From Psychromicrobium silvestre (GTDB taxonomy: Bacteria > Actinomycetota > Actinomycetes > Actinomycetales > Micrococcaceae), in the NCBI RefSeq assembly GCF_013408295.1, contig NZ_JACBYQ010000002.1, positions 372,001-436,000 on the forward strand: a stretch of DNA of 64,000 nucleotides, in the 5' to 3' direction. Shown piece by piece: positions 61,811-64,000 of this stretch; the first letter of the stretch is position 1; each line of letters opens with the position of its first letter. A program made the translations under genes and the position numbers. Below the pieces are notes generated by a model. It was not told the origin of the DNA and searched no databases. It saw only the letters and a list, made by a program, of their open reading frames with translations.

Positions 61811-63229
61811 GTGACGAATAATCAGAATTCCGGTCCCTTGGACCTTTCGGCATCCTTCAAGGCTTACGACGTTCGCGGCATCGTGGGCGAGAGCATCACC
61901 GAGGAAATGGTCGAGGCAATCGGCGCGGCCTTCGTGGACACCCTGGAGCTCACCGGCCAAACCGTGCTGGTGGGTGGCGATATGCGGCCCTCCTCGCCGA
62001 GCTTCTGCAAGGCTTTTGCCCGGGGCGCAACGCTGCGCGGTGCCTCGGTGAAGCTCCTGGACCTGATTTCCACCGATGAACTCTACTTCGCTTCCGGGCA
62101 TTTCAACTCGGCCGGCGCCATGTTCACCGCGAGCCATAACCCGGCGGAGTACAACGGCATCAAAATGACCCGGGCCGGTGCTGTTCCGCTCTCCTCCGAG
62201 ACCGGGTTGAAGGAAATCCAGGAGCTGACGGCTCAGTACCTGGCCTCCGGGATTCCGTCGGTGCCGACGCCGGGCCAGATTGGCATCCAGGATGTACTCA
62301 AGGACTACGCGGGCTACCTGCGTTCACTCGTGGACCTCTCCAGCTCGCGGCCACTCAAGGTTGTTGTTGACGCCGGAAACGGGATGGCCGGGCTGACCAC
62401 TCCTGCCGTGCTCGGAGACCAGCTTCTCTCTGCCCTGCCGTTGGAAATCGTGCCGATGTACTTCGAGCTCGACGGCACCTTCCCGAATCACGAGGCCAAC
62501 CCGCTGGAACCGGCAAACCTGATAGATCTGCAGGCGGCTGTGGTGGCTCACGGTGCGGATATCGGCCTAGCTTTCGACGGCGATGCGGATCGCTGCTTTG
62601 TGATCGACGAGAAGGGCGATCCGGTTTCACCCTCTGCGGTCACCGCCCTGGTGGCCCGCCGCGAAATCGCCCGAGCCCGGGCCACTGGCGAAGAGACACC
62701 GGCGATCATTCACAATCTGATCACCTCCCGCGCCGTGCCCGAATTGGTTGAGGCCGACGGCGGCCGCCCGGTTCGCACCAGAGTGGGCCACTCCTTCATC
62801 AAGGCCGTGATGGCTTCCGAGGGTGCCGTGTTCGGCGGCGAGCACTCGGCTCATTACTACTTCCGAGATTTCTACAATGCGGACACCGGAATGCTGGCCG
62901 CAATGCATGTGCTGGCGGCGCTCGGCGAACAACCGCTCCCGCTTTCCGAATTGGGCGCCGAGTACGAACCCTATGTGGCTTCAGGAGAAATCAATTCCAC
63001 CGTGGAAGACAAGGCTGGCGCCGTGGCCAAGGTCCGCGCGGAATACGAGCACGACGGCGTAAGCATAGATGAGCTGGACGGCACCACCTTCTCGGCGGAC
63101 TCCGGTGACTGGTGGTTCAACCTGCGTGCATCGAACACCGAGCCCTACCTGCGCTATAACGGCGAGGCCAAGGATCGGGCCACGATGGAGTCCGTACGCG
63201 ACGCCGTGCTGGCCCTGGTCCGCGGCTAA
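61811..63229 (+). CDS. Phosphomannomutase/phosphoglucomutase
   Basis: A 472-residue alpha-D-phosphohexomutase; GTG start 61811. FKAYDVRGIVGESITEE is the N-terminal signature; FTASHNPAEYNGIKMT carries the active phosphoserine (Ser108); AFDGDADRCFVID is the metal-binding loop; GGEHSAHYYFRDFYNADTG is the sugar-binding loop; and RASNTEPYLRYNGEA binds phosphate. It interconverts hexose 6- and 1-phosphates for cell-wall polysaccharides and GDP-mannose. It is alone on the strand but close to the divergent helicase. Confidence 0.94.
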   Translation: MTNNQNSGPLDLSASFKAYDVRGIVGESITEEMVEAIGAAFVDTLELTGQTVLVGGDMRPSSPSFCKAFARGATLRGASVKLLDLISTDELYFASGHFNSAGAMFTASHNPAEYNGIKMTRAGAVPLSSETGLKEIQELTAQYLASGIPSVPTPGQIGIQDVLKDYAGYLRSLVDLSSSRPLKVVVDAGNGMAGLTTPAVLGDQLLSALPLEIVPMYFELDGTFPNHEANPLEPANLIDLQAAVVAHGADIGLAFDGDADRCFVIDEKGDPVSPSAVTALVARREIARARATGEETPAIIHNLITSRAVPELVEADGGRPVRTRVGHSFIKAVMASEGAVFGGEHSAHYYFRDFYNADTGMLAAMHVLAALGEQPLPLSELGAEYEPYVASGEINSTVEDKAGAVAKVRAEYEHDGVSIDELDGTTFSADSGDWWFNLRASNTEPYLRYNGEAKDRATMESVRDAVLALVRG

Positions 63230-63238
63230 TTCCAGGTT

Positions 63239-63392
63239 CCCACTGTTCGCGATGCCTCCGCTGTTTGCCCACAGTTCGCGATAGTCCACTAGCATCGCGA
63301 TGGCTCAATGTCGCGTCGGTAGGCTATCCGGAAGTCAGTGGGCTATCGCGAGCCAGGTGTGAGGTGGACGAGCTGCCCTATCGCAAGCCAAG
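63239..63392. repeat. TCGCGA-containing repeat cluster
   Basis: The 15-mers CCCACTGTTCGCGAT (63239-63253) and CCCACAGTTCGCGAT (63268-63282) differ at one base and lie 29 bp apart. A further ATCGCGAT occurs near 63294, then CTATCGCGAGCCA (63343-) and CTATCGCAAGCCA. All lie in the 175-bp gap between two plus-strand genes. Confidence 0.5.
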
Positions 63393-63404
63393 GAAGTTGG
63401 AATC

Positions 63405-63878
63405 ATGACCGATTGGCGTTCGGACCGGATTGCTGCCGCCCAACGCGGCGAGAACCCGACAGTGCTGACCCGGCTGCCGCAGAGCTTTGCGGTAATCGGT
63501 GATGTGCAATGGCTACCGGGATACTGCGTGCTACTAACGGATAACCCCGCAATTTTGCGGCTATCCGATTTACCACGCCCGGCCCGTATCGAGTTCCTGG
63601 ACAGCCTGGAGCGGCTCGCTGCGGCGGTAGAGAGCTGCTGTGCGGCGGCGGATCCGGACTTCCTACGAGTCAATATTGAGATTCTGGGCAACGCCGATCC
63701 CTATCTGCACGCCCATGTCTTCCCACGTTACGGCTGGGAGCCCGAGGAACTACGCAGAAGACCGGTCTGGCTGTACCCGGAATCGAACTGGCACAATCCG
63801 GTCACCGCCCTGGGACCAGCCCAGGACCAGCTCCGCACCGCTATCAGCACAGAACTAGCTAGGCCGGAACGGCGCTAG
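63405..63878 (+). CDS. HIT-like hydrolase family protein
   Basis: A 157-residue protein; ATG 63405. The segment NIEILGNADPYLHAHVFPRYGWE near residues 90-112 shows H-x-H-V-F-P-R-Y, a variant of the HIT motif H-x-H-x-H-x-x as seen in the diadenosine-tetraphosphate hydrolase-like branch; the preceding LLTDNPAILRLSDLP suits the same fold. It probably hydrolyses or transfers nucleotidyl groups. The third His of the classical triad is not present in the run, so catalysis is less certain. Its end overlaps the LysR gene by 20 bp. Confidence 0.78.
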   Translation: MTDWRSDRIAAAQRGENPTVLTRLPQSFAVIGDVQWLPGYCVLLTDNPAILRLSDLPRPARIEFLDSLERLAAAVESCCAAADPDFLRVNIEILGNADPYLHAHVFPRYGWEPEELRRRPVWLYPESNWHNPVTALGPAQDQLRTAISTELARPERR

Positions 63879-64000
63879 GAGCCCAGTCCAGGAAGTCCTG
63901 CGCGGCCTGGCTAAGCCGTCGCTCCGCTAGATACCCGATCGCAATGGTCCGGGTTACCGCAGGAGTCACCGCAACCTCCACTACCCCCTGCAGACCACCC
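63859..64000 (-). CDS. LysR-family regulator, C-terminal end (partial)
   Basis: Translation from the right edge on the minus strand gives 46 residues and a TAG stop (63859-63861). VTRTIAIGYLAERRLSQAAQDFLDW matches the last helix of the LysR substrate-binding domain (...RTIGLAWL...LSPAARAFLDFL). The remainder lies beyond the window. It converges on the HIT-like gene. Confidence 0.7.
   Translation of the reverse strand, partial: GGLQGVVEVAVTPAVTRTIAIGYLAERRLSQAAQDFLDWAPSAVPA

Overview
The window looks like chromosomal core DNA from a high-GC Gram-positive actinobacterium, most likely a Micrococcaceae member (Arthrobacter / Psychromicrobium / Renibacterium type). The reasons are the GC-rich codon use, frequent GTG and TTG starts, a DtxR/IdeR-type iron box, a Septum_form lipoprotein, an AdeR-like regulator beside ald, a bkd-pat-holin-purB cluster, and an LAXTG-type sortase signal. 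I see no integrase, transposase, CRISPR array, rRNA or origin. Species is not determinable from the sequence alone.

Layout. 1-3.75 kb: siderophore/iron ABC transporter operon on the minus strand (ATPase cut by the window edge, two FecCD permeases, lipoprotein) behind an IdeR-like box. 3.8-12.2 kb: MarR regulator; a drug-exporter-like MFS protein with a C-terminal carboxypeptidase-regulatory-like extension overlapping its TetR regulator; an NmrA-like oxidoreductase; two thioesterases; a zinc alcohol dehydrogenase; an FBP/FusB-like protein; a MalY/PatB C-S lyase. 12.2-23.9 kb: S10 carboxypeptidase, sugar-type MFS, lipoprotein, DHA2 MFS, Gfo/Idh oxidoreductase, a PucR regulator divergent from alanine dehydrogenase (ald), a PEP-mutase/ICL-family enzyme, and a TetR/FMN-reductase pair sharing a palindromic operator. 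24-30.4 kb: oligopeptide ABC transporter (SBP, fused double ATPase, two permeases). 30.4-40.9 kb: aminotransferase, alpha/beta hydrolase, bkdA-bkdB-bkdC branched-chain 2-oxoacid dehydrogenase genes, pat, a holin-like membrane protein, purB, quinone oxidoreductase and DoxX.

41-64 kb: two tRNA-Ser genes (UGA, GCU), a flavodoxin-like oxidoreductase, a Septum_form lipoprotein, and a 1543-residue secreted nuclease/5'-nucleotidase ending in an unusual tryptophan-rich tail. Then come an FAD/NAD(P)-binding protein, prolyl oligopeptidase, GNAT and YciI. They are followed by a 1302-residue LAYTG surface protein preceded, on the same strand, by a sigma factor fused to a zinc anti-sigma motif, a membrane helix and an exported domain. 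The window ends with an SRPBCC protein, a RecQ helicase with a phosphoribosyltransferase-like C-terminus, a phosphohexomutase, a HIT-like protein and the 3' end of a LysR gene.

Most genes form small metabolic, transport or regulatory units. The least ordinary items are the trans-envelope sigma factor plus surface protein module (53.1-58.9 kb), the Trp-rich nuclease/nucleotidase (42.9-47.5 kb), and a 96-bp palindromic interspersed repeat present twice (13.76 and 37.86 kb).
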